Source of the DNA: Thysanoteuthis rhombus
Taxonomy: Eukaryota; Mollusca; Cephalopoda; Oegopsida; Thysanoteuthidae
DNA length: 64,000 bases
Reading direction: 5' to 3'
Assembly: GCA_963457665.1 (NCBI GenBank)
Contig: OY735206.1
Span: 56,884,484-56,948,483, forward strand
Of the stretch, positions 10,545 to 21,878 are shown piece after piece; the stretch's first letter is position 1, and the number at the start of each line of letters is the position of its first letter. Under the pieces are notes generated by a model. That model had not been told where the DNA came from. It did not search any database and was given only the letters and a program-made list of their open reading frames with translations. The position numbers and the translations under genes were made by a program.

Positions 10545-11953
10545 TTAGGCTGGAAGTGTGTGGTACCCAATAAAGAATGACAGTCAGAATTCAAGTTTCA
10601 TCTTTCTACAAGGATAACTTTCAAATCATCACACTACAATAAGAGAAGAAGAGGCATTTCATCATTAATATACTCTCCTTCACATTCTATAACCTTATTC
10701 CATCAATCAAGTATTAGAAGATCAAGTTCAAGATTAGTAGAACACCTTCGATTTTGACCTTATTATGAAAGATGAACTGATTTCCGCCTCTGTTCTTAAA
10801 GTAGATCTTTGTCTATGAAAATGATTCAGCACACAACTAAACAAATTGTAGTCAGAGTCAAGTCTGGAGAGTTCAACCTCAGGCAAAAATAATGGAATCA
10901 GTACATTTTGAGGATGTTCACCCAGCTTCTTCACTTTTTTTTCTATTGTGCAGCAAGAAATAAATCACTTATGACACAAAACAATATTTGTTCAACAGAT
11001 ACCTCATACAAATTAGTTTAAATCATTCAAATTAATGGCATACTTTCTAGATCAAGGAGAGGAAAATTCTATGAAGTAAGTATGCAGCTTCAATGATTTT
11101 TGCCAAGTGTAGTATGATTGATAAATCATGTTTTTTTTTCTTTCGGACAAATGGCCATAGTTGATATCAAGTGACGATCGGTATAAGGGTCTGCATTATC
11201 ACGATGAGGAATTGGCTTTTTTCTCTCTGCGATGGGTATGTTTTCAGTCCCTAACTGTCTCTAAACGCCGAAGATGACTGTGAACATCGATTATGACTGT
11301 TTGGTTATTTTGTACTAGTTGATTCCTTGCATATCCCACCGAATACACAATTCTTTAGTTCGCCTCTTAGTTGGGTCAAAGTTTATTATCGTGACTGAGC
11401 CTCTGACGGTGGCCATCGTGGAAAAGGACCCATTTTTCAGTCCCAGTAACAATTAGGTCTAGAAAGGGCGCCTGGGGAGACCGGAAATGCAGTGACTAAC
11501 AGTAATCTGTACCTTGTTGACGACATACTATGGAGAAGACTGAAAGACCCAATATCAAATATTTGGCACATTTCCTAGCTCTTTCAAATAACAATGGACA
11601 GTCATATGTCTAAAACTGAATGGTTTGCCAAGTTCCCTGAGAGAGATAGACAGAGAGAGAAGGTGGGGGTGTTGTTTGTATGTAAATAGAAGAGTACTAG
11701 CCGTACTTATATCCTTTTGGAGAACAGTATCAGTATATCTTGACTGTGTTTGTTGTTGATCAAGGTCAATTTCGTTTGTTTTAGGTTTTTTTTTGGGGGG
11801 GGGGACGTTGTCTAAAAGTTTCCAGATTAATTTCATAACAAATACAATATTATTTTTTGAATTGTAGAGTTGTTTATGATATTGCATTTAATAACATAAC
11901 AATGGATTTATAACAATCTACGTAATTTTTTAATGTTTATATCATTAGCCTAA
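10545..11953 (-). mobile_element. Candidate full extent of the decayed mariner element
   Basis: The plus strand carries TTAGGCTGGAAGTG at 10545 and CATTAGCCTAA ending at 11953. Read inward, both ends begin TTAGGCT, as expected for mariner terminal inverted repeats (commonly TTAGGT...). They enclose the transposase pseudogene with a 3' spacer of about 110 bases. The span of about 1.41 kb is close to the usual 1.3 kb plus the apparent insertion. No TA target duplication is visible at either edge, and the inverted identity is only about 7 bases, so the boundaries are tentative. Confidence 0.35.
10655..11890 (-). pseudogene. Mariner-type (Tc1/mariner) transposase pseudogene
   Basis: On the minus strand, in order from about 11.89 kb down, several mariner landmarks can be read across frames. 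They are KPKTNEIDLDQ (GRP.EID.D), HMTVHCYLKELGNVPN (second HTH, S.STV.RHLK.LGKV), RRPFLDLIVTGTEKWVLFHD, QNNQTVIIDVHSHLRRL (Q.I..D.Y...L.RL), HRDNADPYTDRHL (HHDNARPHT), KKLGEHPQN, LDSDYNLF (APSDYHLF) and WNKVIECEGEYI (RW.K.I...G.YI). These cover nearly the whole family length of about 345 residues. It is dead. The first catalytic Asp of TGDEKW is Thr here, many stops and frameshifts break the frame, and about 150 bases of unrelated DNA separate HRDNADP from KKLGEHPQN. The second (HRDNA) and third (SDYNLF) catalytic Asp are kept. Confidence 0.8.
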
Positions 11954-12269
11954 CGTTATCAGCCGACTATTGTTTCCTAGAGGACCCTGTCATGAAGTGA
12001 TCATGATAAGCAACTTTTCTTGTGTATCAACTTAGCTGAGGTAGGAAAGTAAAAAGAAAAAGAAGTCAGATGTAAACAGAGTGTACGAGAGAGGGGCAAG
12101 GAGGGAGACGGTGAACGCCAACGAAAGAAATTGAAACGTCTTGGAGTGAAAGGAGAATCGATTCAATCATAGAGAAGAGATAACAGAAACAGCCAAACAC
12201 TCATGACTGCTGCAAGGTCAAACTCCAATCCTTCTTCTATTCCGACTGAAGATAATTACTGCAACTCTT

Positions 12270-12540
12270 GTATCGTATATGTATTAAATAAATATGTAAG
12301 TATATAAGTGATGTGAGTGTGTCTCAGTCGGTAAAAGAGCCTCACGATCACAAGGTCCTGATTTCAAATCATGGTGCGGAAATTTTAGATTATGTACCAA
12401 TGTTTCGGTTCAACGTGACGGGATGGACAAACTGTGAAGAATTTTCTCCCCTAAATATGGTGAGGATTGTTGCTGTTGTCGTTGTTGTTTCGGCAGGAAG
12501 GGAAGCAAAGCCAATCCCAACTTGGACTAGAGTTTGACAA
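12270..12540 (+). mobile_element. SINE-D, copy 1
   Basis: The head TCTCAGTCGGTAAAAGAGCC fits a tRNA A box, and GATTTCAAATCATG about 45 bases on is a degraded B box. The body gtgaggattgttgctgttgt, caaagccaatcccaacttgg and actagagttt recurs at about 50.0 kb in the same orientation. The 74-codon open frame across this SINE is not a gene. Confidence 0.65.
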
Positions 12541-13203
12541 AATGGTGAGGGGGTGGAGAACCAATAGCGAACAAAATGAAAAGAGGACGAAATCGTTGAA
12601 ATAACGAGGGAAGGTAGAAAATGGAAATGAGACTGAAGACGTGTGTAAACAGCAGATGATGAGAAATGCATTGCAAGAGAAAGGTGAAAAAATAACAGAG
12701 AGTAGAATGTGCCTAAAGGAGACTACATAAAAGAAGAAAATGGTTGAGAAATATAACAACGTGTGTTCCTTCCAGTGATAGACGAAAAGATGTAAGATTG
12801 TTGACTCTAATTGAACACGCGGAATAAAGAAATGGGGGGGGTCTTCCATATAAATCTATTTACTTTATAGGCTAATACTGTTTATGGCTACAAGGGTTGT
12901 TTACATAACACTCAGTGTTAATATCTGTGCATTCCTTCTTGTTTGATTAATAAGATGTAGTGTGTGTCTTTTGTGTTTATGGGTGAGTGCGGTTGCTAGA
13001 GTCATAGAGTCTTTTTAAAAGACTATATTTGAACATATTGTACTTGATTAATGTCATGTACTTCTGTATGCAAGTACGCCAAAATAACGACCTTCTCTCA
13101 ATATGGACAAATTTGGTATGAAGATTTAATTTTAAGTGAACAATGAGGACCGAACTCGTTATCTGTTGGCTATTAGATCGCTGCACAAAATTTTGAATTA
13201 TAC

Positions 13204-13453
13204 ATATGCATATATGAGAAATGGACATATTTGGTCCGACAGAAAGAATAACAAATTGCGTTGTATCGTAAAGAAACTTGCTTGAAATTATCCTCTGCCG
13301 TTACACGGATAATATATCATTCAATCTAGACAGCGTAAATAGAATAAACAGATTTTTTAAAAATTGAGCTGCGGCAGGAATCAAACCTGCTACTCATAGG
13401 ATAGCCGCTTGGACGGAGGGATGCTCTTACCATTGAGCTAAACAGCTGCTGGT
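13204..13453 (-). mobile_element. SINE-A, near full-length, tRNA-derived head
   Basis: On the minus strand the head reads TTTAGCTCAATGGTAAGAGC (A box) and, about 45 bases on, GCAGGTTTGATTCCTGC, a perfect T-arm stem with a B box. The D-arm AGCTC/GAGC pairing is intact. A 7-base loop following a 4/5-paired stem would place GTC at the anticodon position, a hint of tRNA-Asp ancestry only. The body (CTGTCTAGATTGAATGATAT..., GTAACGGCAGAGGATAATTT..., TTTGTTATTCTTTCTGTCGG) recurs in three partial copies here. The 3' end reads CATTTCTCATATATG, then TA-rich DNA. It is not a functional tRNA gene, because the variable region is about 14 bases and the acceptor pairing is poor. Confidence 0.75.
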
Positions 13454-14026
13454 AATACAGTTGCATGTAATTTTATTGCAGATCATTTATATGAATATCT
13501 TTAGTGAAACGCTTATACATAAATACGATGTCGTTGTGATCTGGCGTACATACAATCCATTGCCTGCAAGTCAATCTCACATCGGCGAAAAAACGGATTA
13601 GCTTTCTTTTATCTATTCCAAGAAAACATCTCGTATGATTGGTTTGCCCGTTTTATTATACACTAGCTGAATATTAGCATGGTTTTCAGCAACTTTCTAT
13701 AGCCTTCCTTCATCACCTCCTACTGTCTACTGGTTACGGGCTGTCGACTAGATATATTTTAGCTGCAAAAAAAAAAAATAAATAAAATGGCTACCTCCCT
13801 AACCTTCGGGGGATAATAGGTAATTTAAAACACTGACTGAAGAAGGTTACGCGCTGTCGATTGAATGGATTCCAGACGCTCAAAGAAATAGAAAAAAAAT
13901 CTATTAATTTCGTCTCTCTAAAATCGATTTAGAATGTTCGTTGAAAATGTATTGAAACCTGTTGAATTTGATTATTGTTTTAATTTTTGTCCCGGATGCG
14001 TAGTTCTCGAGATTTAAGAGTACGTA

Positions 14027-14056
14027 AATACATACATACATACATACATACATACA
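14027..14056. repeat. (CATA)n microsatellite
   Basis: About seven CATA units. A mixed CTA/AAT/GCT trinucleotide stretch follows at about 14449-14500. Confidence 0.9.
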
Positions 14057-14938
14057 TCACACATTTTTATTTATATAGATGCAAAGACATGAGGATAACA
14101 CAAAAAAAACAAACACACATCAGATCACATATGCGTAGCTATTTACGCAGCATAATCTAGTCTAGGAGTCCAAAGGTCCAAATTGCAAACCCTCTAGAGA
14201 AGATCAAATGCGCGATCAATGCAAGAAAAAACCTTTAGCTCATTCCTCTGTGATCAACAAGTGTCCAGGATATTTACTAAGCTAACTGGGGAAATATTAC
14301 ACGTGTACGAACACGTACTCCTGGTATCTACAAAGCTCAAACAAATCGGGGTCAAAATGACTGTAAGAGGCGAATATTATGCACCTACACCTGATATAGG
14401 GTGGGGAACATAAAGATTTTCATAAGAGGAGGACAATAAAATCTTTATACTACTACAACTACTACTACTAATAATAATGCTGCTGCTGCTGATGCAGCTG
14501 CTTCGTTGTATACCAAAATGAAGACAATGCTCTTGGTTGATATGTTGGAATAAGGATAGTATTATTCTATTAAACATGGCTTTGTGGTTCCACACATCCC
14601 GATGATTTCTCTCCAAATACTGCAGTGCTTCAGATTTCTAACAGAGGCCTACCAATTGCGAAGTGATATGTTTTTTTCAGTCAGAATATATAGTTAACAG
14701 AGTGTTTCTTGTTATTTTTGAATGTGCGATGAGAACTAACCAACCGAAATTGGAAAAATCGGTGAATAAAGAGATAAATAGGATTGGAATTTGAGAAAAA
14801 TGCTATACGGTAACAACTATTGAATATATCTATCTATTGGCTTTCACGGGTATTATATTTAAATTATGCTGAACGTGGGTGCATACAATGGTGGTTTAGG
14901 GTGTGCTTGCATGTGTTTGTGTGAGAGAAAGAGAGAAA

Positions 14939-14966
14939 GTGACAGAGAGAGAGAGAGAGAGAGAGA
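14939..14966. repeat. (GA)n microsatellite
   Basis: GA with one GACA step. Confidence 0.9.
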
Positions 14967-15219
14967 ACGTCCTCCATACTTAGCTTCAATATGCATTAAG
15001 TCTTACCTTAGGATATAATCGAGTCTAGGCAGGAATGGGCGGAATGGAGGATTGTTTAGAAGAGTGCGTCAAGAAAAATTGAAGGCCGGGGCGTCGGCTT
15101 GGACCCAGGAGAATGAGGGATGGTTTAGGGCTTTGGCAGAGATGAAGCAGTGGAATACGGTGATGGAGATCGAGGAAGATGGCTTGGCATGCTGATGCTG
15201 CCCCTTAAAAGAAATTAAT

Positions 15220-16590
15220 GCAATGGAGAGAAGAAAAATGGAAGGTTTTAAGGACTGCATTGATATCGATGGGAACCGAACGAAGGAAATGATGTCACAG
15301 AAGGAGAGATGCCAAGAAAGAAAGAAAAGAACAAAGAAAGAAATAAAGAAAGAAATTAAGAAATGGAAACTCTTTTTTTTTTTTGAGAAAGGCTCCCTTA
15401 TTCGAAGTTCAATATTTGAGGTGAAGAGGAAAGTCGATAACGAGAGGGAAGAAGAAAAAAAAGAAAGAATCGAACGGATGTAGAAGTTTGTCCAGAGATG
15501 AATTAAATTCAGAGCAGGAGTTGACAATTTGATCAGATGGGATGGACAATTTAAAAAAAAAGGGGGAAAAAAGAAGAAAAAGAAATCAGAAAGGTAGAGA
15601 AGGACTGGGAGAAAGAGAAGAAAGAGAGGAGAATGGATTATAGAGAGAAAACGGAAAATATAAATCTAAGAAGATAGAAGCAAATCGTGCTCTGACAAAA
15701 GAATCGTAAACAAAACCGTCAGAAAGCTGAAATGGAATTAAAAAAAGAGAATATTCTGGATTGGAGACGTTCGTCCATTAAGAAACGAAAGAACGACATT
15801 GGAGAATAAAGATGCCCGAATGTTGAAGTGGAGAACATAACGACAAAATTGATGAAATCAGTAGAACGATTTGATAAGAAGAAAAAGGAGACAAAGAAGA
15901 TAAGAGAAGGGAGAAAAGGAAGGAAATACAAGCAGGAAAGAAAAGTAAGAAAGAAAGGAAAAAAGGTTTGCGGTAATGAGATTCAGGAAGATGACGAGTC
16001 AAAGCTTGAAGTTGAGTGAAGATCGAAATACTTTGAAAAAATGTGATTTGCAAGACGGAAGTCAGAATTGGACGTATAAAGTGAAAAAAATGCGAAGGGA
16101 AGACGAACTGAAGGAGCTTTAATGAATTCAAGAAGATAAAATAAAGAGAATAAAAAACGATAAGGAGTGAGTACGTATATTTTTTTTCAAAATCTGAAAC
16201 AAAAAAATAAAAAAAAGGAGAAAGAAGGAAGGGACAAGAAATAAAAAGAAGAAAGGAAAAATGGATAAAAAAAGGGGGAAAACAGTGGAAAGAGCGGGAG
16301 AAGGAAAAAAGAAGGTGGAAGAAGAGTGAAAAGGAAAGGATACATAGGAGATAAAGAAAAAAAGAAGAACAGATATAATGAAGGACAAAGAAGGAAGAAA
16401 ACAAATGGGGGAGGGGGAAAACATGAGGACTGAAAAAGGAGAGATAAATGAAGGAGAAAGAATGAATGAATTGCTCAATAATAAAAGGGAATGTCAATGC
16501 TAGATGAACGATTTCGTAATGGAAGGAGAAAAAATAAGCGAAAGAAAAAAATGAATACATATCATGAAGTATAAATTTAATTGACACAGG
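15220..16590. repeat. Long polypurine (A/G-rich) domain
   Basis: Nearly 1.4 kb with strong G+A bias on the plus strand (gaaagaaaag, aagaagataag, gagaaagaag). The 273-codon Phe/Ser-rich minus frame and the Lys/Glu-rich plus frames are by-products of this bias. No conserved motif is visible, and stops appear wherever the purine bias relaxes. Confidence 0.7.
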
Positions 16591-17010
16591 AAACGACAAA
16601 CGTAGGGAATTGAAAAAAATACGCAGAAAGAGTACAGGAAGGAAAGATTTTTTTTAGTGCACTGGAGTAAAGAACGATGAACACGGGGAATTAAAAAAGG
16701 CTGAAAGAATACGGGAAGAAAAGAAGATTTTATGAATGAATTGAAGAGAGGAATGATAAATAGGGAATTAAAAAAAGACTGAAAGAGTACTAGAAGAAAA
16801 GAGGTCTCTATGAATGAATGAATGAATGAATGAATGAAAGTAAGGAACGAAAAACATTAGGAAAAAGAATAAAGCAGATTGAATGAGCATTGGAGAAAAA
16901 AGGGAGATTTTATGAACGGACGGATGTAAGGAACGATATGATATGAAGAACTGAAAAAAAAATGACTAAGAGTCCAGGGAGAAAAGAGGATTTATGCAAT
17001 AAAAGTCGGA
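16590..17010. repeat. Purine-rich tandem repeat, about 5 units of ~80-95 bp
   Basis: Units begin 'gggaatt(a/g)aaaaaa' and continue 'ctgaaagagtacaggaagaa', 'aagaggattttatgaatgaa'. Starts are near 16605, 16688, 16765, 16859 and 16945. One unit carries an internal (GAAT)n expansion (16811-16838). The array forms the distal end of the long polypurine domain. Confidence 0.65.
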
Positions 17011-17029
17011 CGTGATGCCAAGTAGAAAA

Positions 17030-17941
17030 AGAAAGCAAAAATTGCAATGACTAATTATTTACATTTGAAATGATATTTGTTTATCAAAATCCAACTGAAG
17101 CACTAAGACCATATTTCGACAATAAGTATCGCAGTAAGCTCATTGTAAGTAGCTTGTGAAACCAGTCTGCAAACAACTGAACCGCTATGAACGCTCTCAT
17201 AAGCGTCTAATAGCGCAGACCAAAGAAAACAAATTGTGGCTAGGTGTAACAGATTAGCCTCTTATTTTCAGTGAAACATTAAATCAAAACACGGACGTGC
17301 TCTTGAAATTCTCATGGAATGAGTCTCTGTTTTCTAAGGGAAATGAGCAATTTTATTTAAGAAAGGCATTGGAAGGGAATTTCAGTCAAGGGTGGAACCC
17401 AAAATGGAGAATATAACGACGGAAAAATACAAAAGGATAGTCTGAGAGGTATCGAGGGAACCATGGATTGCAAGGAAAAGAATGTGATCTGAAGACTGTT
17501 GAATGATTGGTTTACAATAACTGGATCTGGTGTCCTGGCCAGGAATTTTTGTCCCAGGTTATTATTTTTTTTCTCTCTTTATGTTTCCTAATTTCGAGTT
17601 TTCTTTCTTGATCCTCCTTTTTGGCCTCCCAATTTCGAGTTATTTCCCTTTCCAAACTCTCCTGTTTCACTGTTGTTGTTCTTTAGTTCTTCTCGTATTT
17701 ATTTATTTCTATTTCGTTTGTCATGTTCTCTCATTTTATCCTGAGTAGCTTCTAACTTTCTGGCATTACCATATAATGTGACATTTGAGACACATCAGCT
17801 CATAAGATGCACGCCATTAGGTTTTTTGGTAATATACGGGACACATACACATACACACATACACACGCACATTTATACATGTATACCTACATACATACAT
17901 ACATACATACCTACCTACATACATACCTACCTACCTACTAC

Positions 17942-17975
<34 letters not shown>

Positions 17976-18740
17976 TTGAGAGTTGTCTGGATCGTTGAAC
18001 TGAGGTGATCTGAAGATTCTTTAGCTTGACCCAAAGTCTCACCCTGACCGTAAGGGCACAGTGTGGTTTTGAGGGTCAGATTTTTAAAAAAATCAAATAC
18101 ACCATATGCCAAAAATACAGCATTTCTCCTCTCCTCACATTCTTTCTTTCTTTCACCTTTGCTATTTCCTTTGAATATTTTTCCTTCTCCACAAGATTTT
18201 ACACGCTCGTTTTTGAAATGCCACCTCTTACCGCCTTCCTGCTTGTGTAACTGATTTCAATGATGACGTCACAAACACCTGTTTATAACTCGAAAATCCC
18301 TCCAAACACATCCATGCAGTTTTGTTTTTTTTGTTTTTTTTTAATCTCAGAAGCTCAAAATCTTCCTTCTTTACCCGCAGTTTTCCACTTTATGATTGCT
18401 AAAATCTAACACCAGATATACAAACACAATTCACGTACGCAGAAGCTTGATCGCAAAATACTCGTTAATCCGTTAACCGTGGTGAGACGCTCCTTTTTAG
18501 TTGAAAACATGAAACCCTGAAAGGAAATAGAACTTATTTTGCAGGAATTCATTGTTATTGAGGTGTAGATTTTCGTAACTTATTTGTTACATCCGTATAA
18601 TTAAACCCTTAAATCAGGACAGCATTAGGGCGTGTCGAAACCCCGATCGTCTCTTAATCAGTGGAGCTTATTCCTTCCATCATGTTGAGTCGTTGATAAT
18701 TTCGAAAGATTTGATAGATTTCTTTGAACATTCCAACCAC
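17030..18740. other. No gene recognised
   Basis: Apart from the 17.84-17.98 kb microsatellite this is mixed AT-rich DNA. It includes a palindromic CRE-like TGACGTCA at 18264-18271 with no promoter context. Confidence 0.45.
17840..17976. repeat. Compound (CA)/(CATA)/(CCTA)/(TA) microsatellite
   Basis: A stepwise mixture of ACAC, CATA, CCTA and TA units over 137 bases. Confidence 0.93.
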
Positions 18741-18747
18741 ACGTTGG

Positions 18748-18930
18748 CGTAGATGTGCGTCACGACATTCATCATCTTCGATATCCTCTCGACCTTCACG
18801 AAATTTCTCGTTCTACTCGAACACACGATTACACGACAAGTATTATTCACCTCTTAGCACAGAGACCAGGAATTTTGAGCAAAAATACGGTCCAGCCTCA
18901 CACAAATTGCAATAATAAAAATCTTAACGG
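18748..18930 (-). pseudogene. N-terminal fragment of a GVQW3/FLJ37770-like mariner transposase
   Basis: Minus-strand translation reads LSCNRVFE, stop, NEKFREGREDIEDDEC. It matches the family segment LSRTRVFEWHKRF(R/K)EGREDIEDDERPGRP, with the Trp of FEW replaced by a stop. Further 5' (18850-18930) CVRLDRIFAQNSWSL may be a decayed version of the preceding FCVRLGK...A.ET region in another frame. Past DDEC the frame (RDAHLRQRVVGMFK) no longer resembles the GRPSTS.TDENV continuation. The catalytic domain is absent. Confidence 0.62.
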
Positions 18931-18934
18931 ATTT

Positions 18935-20165
18935 CGTATCCCCAATAGGTTCTGAATGAGATGAAAACTCTAAGATAAATTGTTTGAAAGGGAAATCTTG
19001 AAATTCGAAATGGCCGTCTTTTGCCAGAGTCACTATAATCCCTCTCGAGAACCTGGCATGAATGAAGTTAAAATTCACCAGGTGCATTGCCATTGACCTA
19101 ACGAAGAACAGTGTCAAGTTTGAAGTTGTTTGGATCAGCAGTTCTCGAGACAGCTGAAGTTAATTGGTAGGGGGCGGAAAAGTCCAATGTGCCCTATATT
19201 ACAAATCTCTATCAAAATGAAAAGTCGTTTATTGGACAGTTCCGATTTGAGATGATCTCTGTAGGTCCAGGTATTTAGAGTAGAATTATAATGCAGCTGA
19301 AATGAGATATTTCAAGGGTGCTGATTGAAAATAAGTTTGACATTCTCCATTTTTGGTTTTATTACAGTAGAGATCATTTAAAATCAGAGCCAAAATTGCA
19401 TTTTCTAAATTGTATGCCTGTGATTCTGAATCTGACAGTGTAACCTAAGAATCTCACATCAAATCATCATGATATGTTCTGTGTGTGTTAAGAGGAGAAC
19501 CCAGGCATGTACTCAGTTAGTTTTAGAAAACTAATAATATAAATGTCAATCATAATAATTTGGGATCTGCATTCGCGCTAGCACTGATAATCCAGTAAAA
19601 TCTTGGGCGAAATAGGGAGGAAATGTAAATAAATTGATATAACAAATTGTTGGAAGGAAAATTTCATCAGCTTCCCGACAGTGTATATCGTCAATGTGTA
19701 TCTGTTGAACAGGAAAGGTTATTGTCAAAAACGTGATGCACGGTATATAGAATTTTACAGGCAATTTTTCAGTATCAGTATTCTTTATAGCTGACAGTCT
19801 TTGGATTAGAGATTTATTTCTGGTTGGGGACCTCCTCCCTCTCTCTCTGTTTCTCTCTGTTTCTTTCTCTCTGTCTAGCTGTTAAAAGTTAAGCTAAAAT
19901 GTGAAGCTAAGTGTTTAGTATTTTATACGAGAATTTCAAGTATACTTTTATCTCACAATCCATAATCAATGGATTGTGGATTTAATCCTTGGTGGTGATA
20001 TATACACATATAAATATCAATGTGAACAGCATTTTTTCTGCATTGAAACAGAGTATCTCGTCAATTTTTATCTATTGCAGATGAAACTATACAGCCAAGA
20101 AGGTTAAGCTATGTATTTAAAGGACATTCTTAGAATACCAAGCTGTGAAATGCTTTATATGCATG
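18935..20165. other. No gene recognised; repeat-like but unassigned
   Basis: The segment 18960-19150 (gtcaagtttgaagttgtttg, atcagcagttctcgaga) has the flavour of a dispersed repeat, but I found no second copy here. Confidence 0.4.
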
Positions 20166-20167
20166 CA

Positions 20168-20211
<44 letters not shown>
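20168..20211. repeat. (TA)n then (GT)n microsatellite
   Basis: TA at 20168-20183, then GT to 20211. Confidence 0.95.
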
Positions 20212-20213
<2 letters not shown>

Positions 20214-20700
20214 AAGGAATATATCGACAATCAATATCCTGTGGTTTATGAAGCGCAAAGATATTGAAAAGTTCTTGTAAAATGCTGAATACCAAACTCT
20301 GCGTTTCAGCCGTAACCTTTCAATCACAACTGATCAAGTTGATACACTGTTGGGAGGCTGATTGAATTCCCTTTGTCATACCAATTTATTCGCATATCTC
20401 CATATTTCGCTAGTATCATCCACATTTCTCTTGGGGATTCTCGAACTTTCTAAGGACATGTCTGGGGTTCCCCTTAATACACACGGAATATTTCATAGGG
20501 ATATGTTGAGTGATTTGTTTATGCTGTCACATTCAGAATCACTGGAATACAATTTAGTAAATGCAATATCTTTCTATCTAAGTGTTAAAATACATTTTGA
20601 AAGTAGCATGCATCAAAAATTACTTTTTTTAGTTGTTTATATTCATTCTATCTCTCCCTCTCCATCTCACCTCGTTCTTTTCCTCTCTCTGTTTGTCCGT

Positions 20701-20812
<112 letters not shown>

Positions 20813-20814
20813 CC

Positions 20815-21425
20815 GGTTGCTATTCTTTCAATTGAGCATTTACTGGGAGTGGATGTTTGTTAAGGTATCACTGCAGGTATTTTATCGAATGCTCGAAACG
20901 TCATTTATCGACTTTGTATCGCAAGAATCAATATGTAATTCTAGTATCAATAAAAAGGACGGTAACAGAAGAACGGTAAATCACAGAAAAGTTAGATGTC
21001 GGCCTTGATTGAATTTTCCGATTCCTTCTCTTCATCGTTTTTTTAAATTTCTCACGATTGTTGTAACTCTGATTGTTAAATTGAATCGTAATTGGAATTT
21101 TCATCGAAGTTTCAGCATAAACTGTTATATTTCTAGTCTTAGTAATGGCAGTAGTAGTCGTAAAACAAGAGAAGGTAATTTAGTGCATTTTTACCAAGTT
21201 TAGCTTAGCTTAGCCGGTCACAAAGTTAAATCAAGAGGGAGGCTGTATATTATAATATCATTTTACAAAGTTTTCAGCCTTGAAAATCTGCATTCGAATC
21301 TTGTCTCTCATCCAGGTTCGAACATCGACCACTGACAACGGTGTGAAATATGCAACCACTCCAGAAACGAGGCGTCTATATGCTATATGTTTATGGTATC
21401 AATGGTATCAGACCTGCAAAACATC
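20815..21425. other. No gene recognised
   Basis: Unassigned. A B-box-like ggttcgaacatcg at about 21316 lacks an A box. Confidence 0.4.
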
Positions 21426-21428
21426 ATC

Positions 21429-21445
21429 GTAATAATGATGATGAT

Positions 21446-21488
<43 letters not shown>

Positions 21489-21525
21489 GAAATAATAATA
21501 ATTATAATTATCATCATCATCATCA

Positions 21526-21604
<79 letters not shown>
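21429..21604. repeat. (AAT)n joined to (ATT)n, self-complementary
   Basis: (GAT)/(AAT)n at 21429-21510, a short (TCA)n, then (ATT)n to 21604. The halves are reverse complements and explain the poly-Ile and poly-Asn frames. Confidence 0.95.
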
Positions 21605-21833
21605 GTGAAAGTATTTATTAGTCATCGTAGAGAGCAAAGTGAGACCAGGTTTTCACAAGTTTTTTTCTGTTTTCATCAATTTTGTCATTAGAATCGTTTC
21701 AATTCTCTCTGAGATCCTCCTGATCGGTCTGCAAGAGTCATTGGTTCAGTGCTGTAATGCATATTTGAACGACTTTCATCTCCATATCAAACAACTTTTC
21801 TAACTATTATGCAAAGTTTTGATACCTCCATCT

Positions 21834-21837
<4 letters not shown>

Positions 21838-21874
<37 letters not shown>
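21838..21874. repeat. (CT)n microsatellite
   Basis: 37 bases of CT. Confidence 0.95.

Positions 21875-21878
<4 letters not shown>

Noticed and set aside
12313..12537. 74-codon plus frame
   Set aside because: Lies entirely inside SINE-D copy 1.
12977..13228. 83-codon minus frame
   Set aside because: Overlaps the 3' end of SINE-A. No protein similarity recognised.
13370..13453. Functional tRNA gene
   Set aside because: Good A and B boxes, but an over-long variable region and poor acceptor pairing. It is the head of a repeated SINE.
15778..16599. 273-codon minus-strand open frame
   Set aside because: Phe/Ser/Leu-rich low-complexity product of a polypurine plus strand. No domain or conserved motif.
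21350..21691. Poly-Asn/Tyr and poly-Ile frames
   Set aside because: Direct translation of (AAT)n/(ATT)n repeats.
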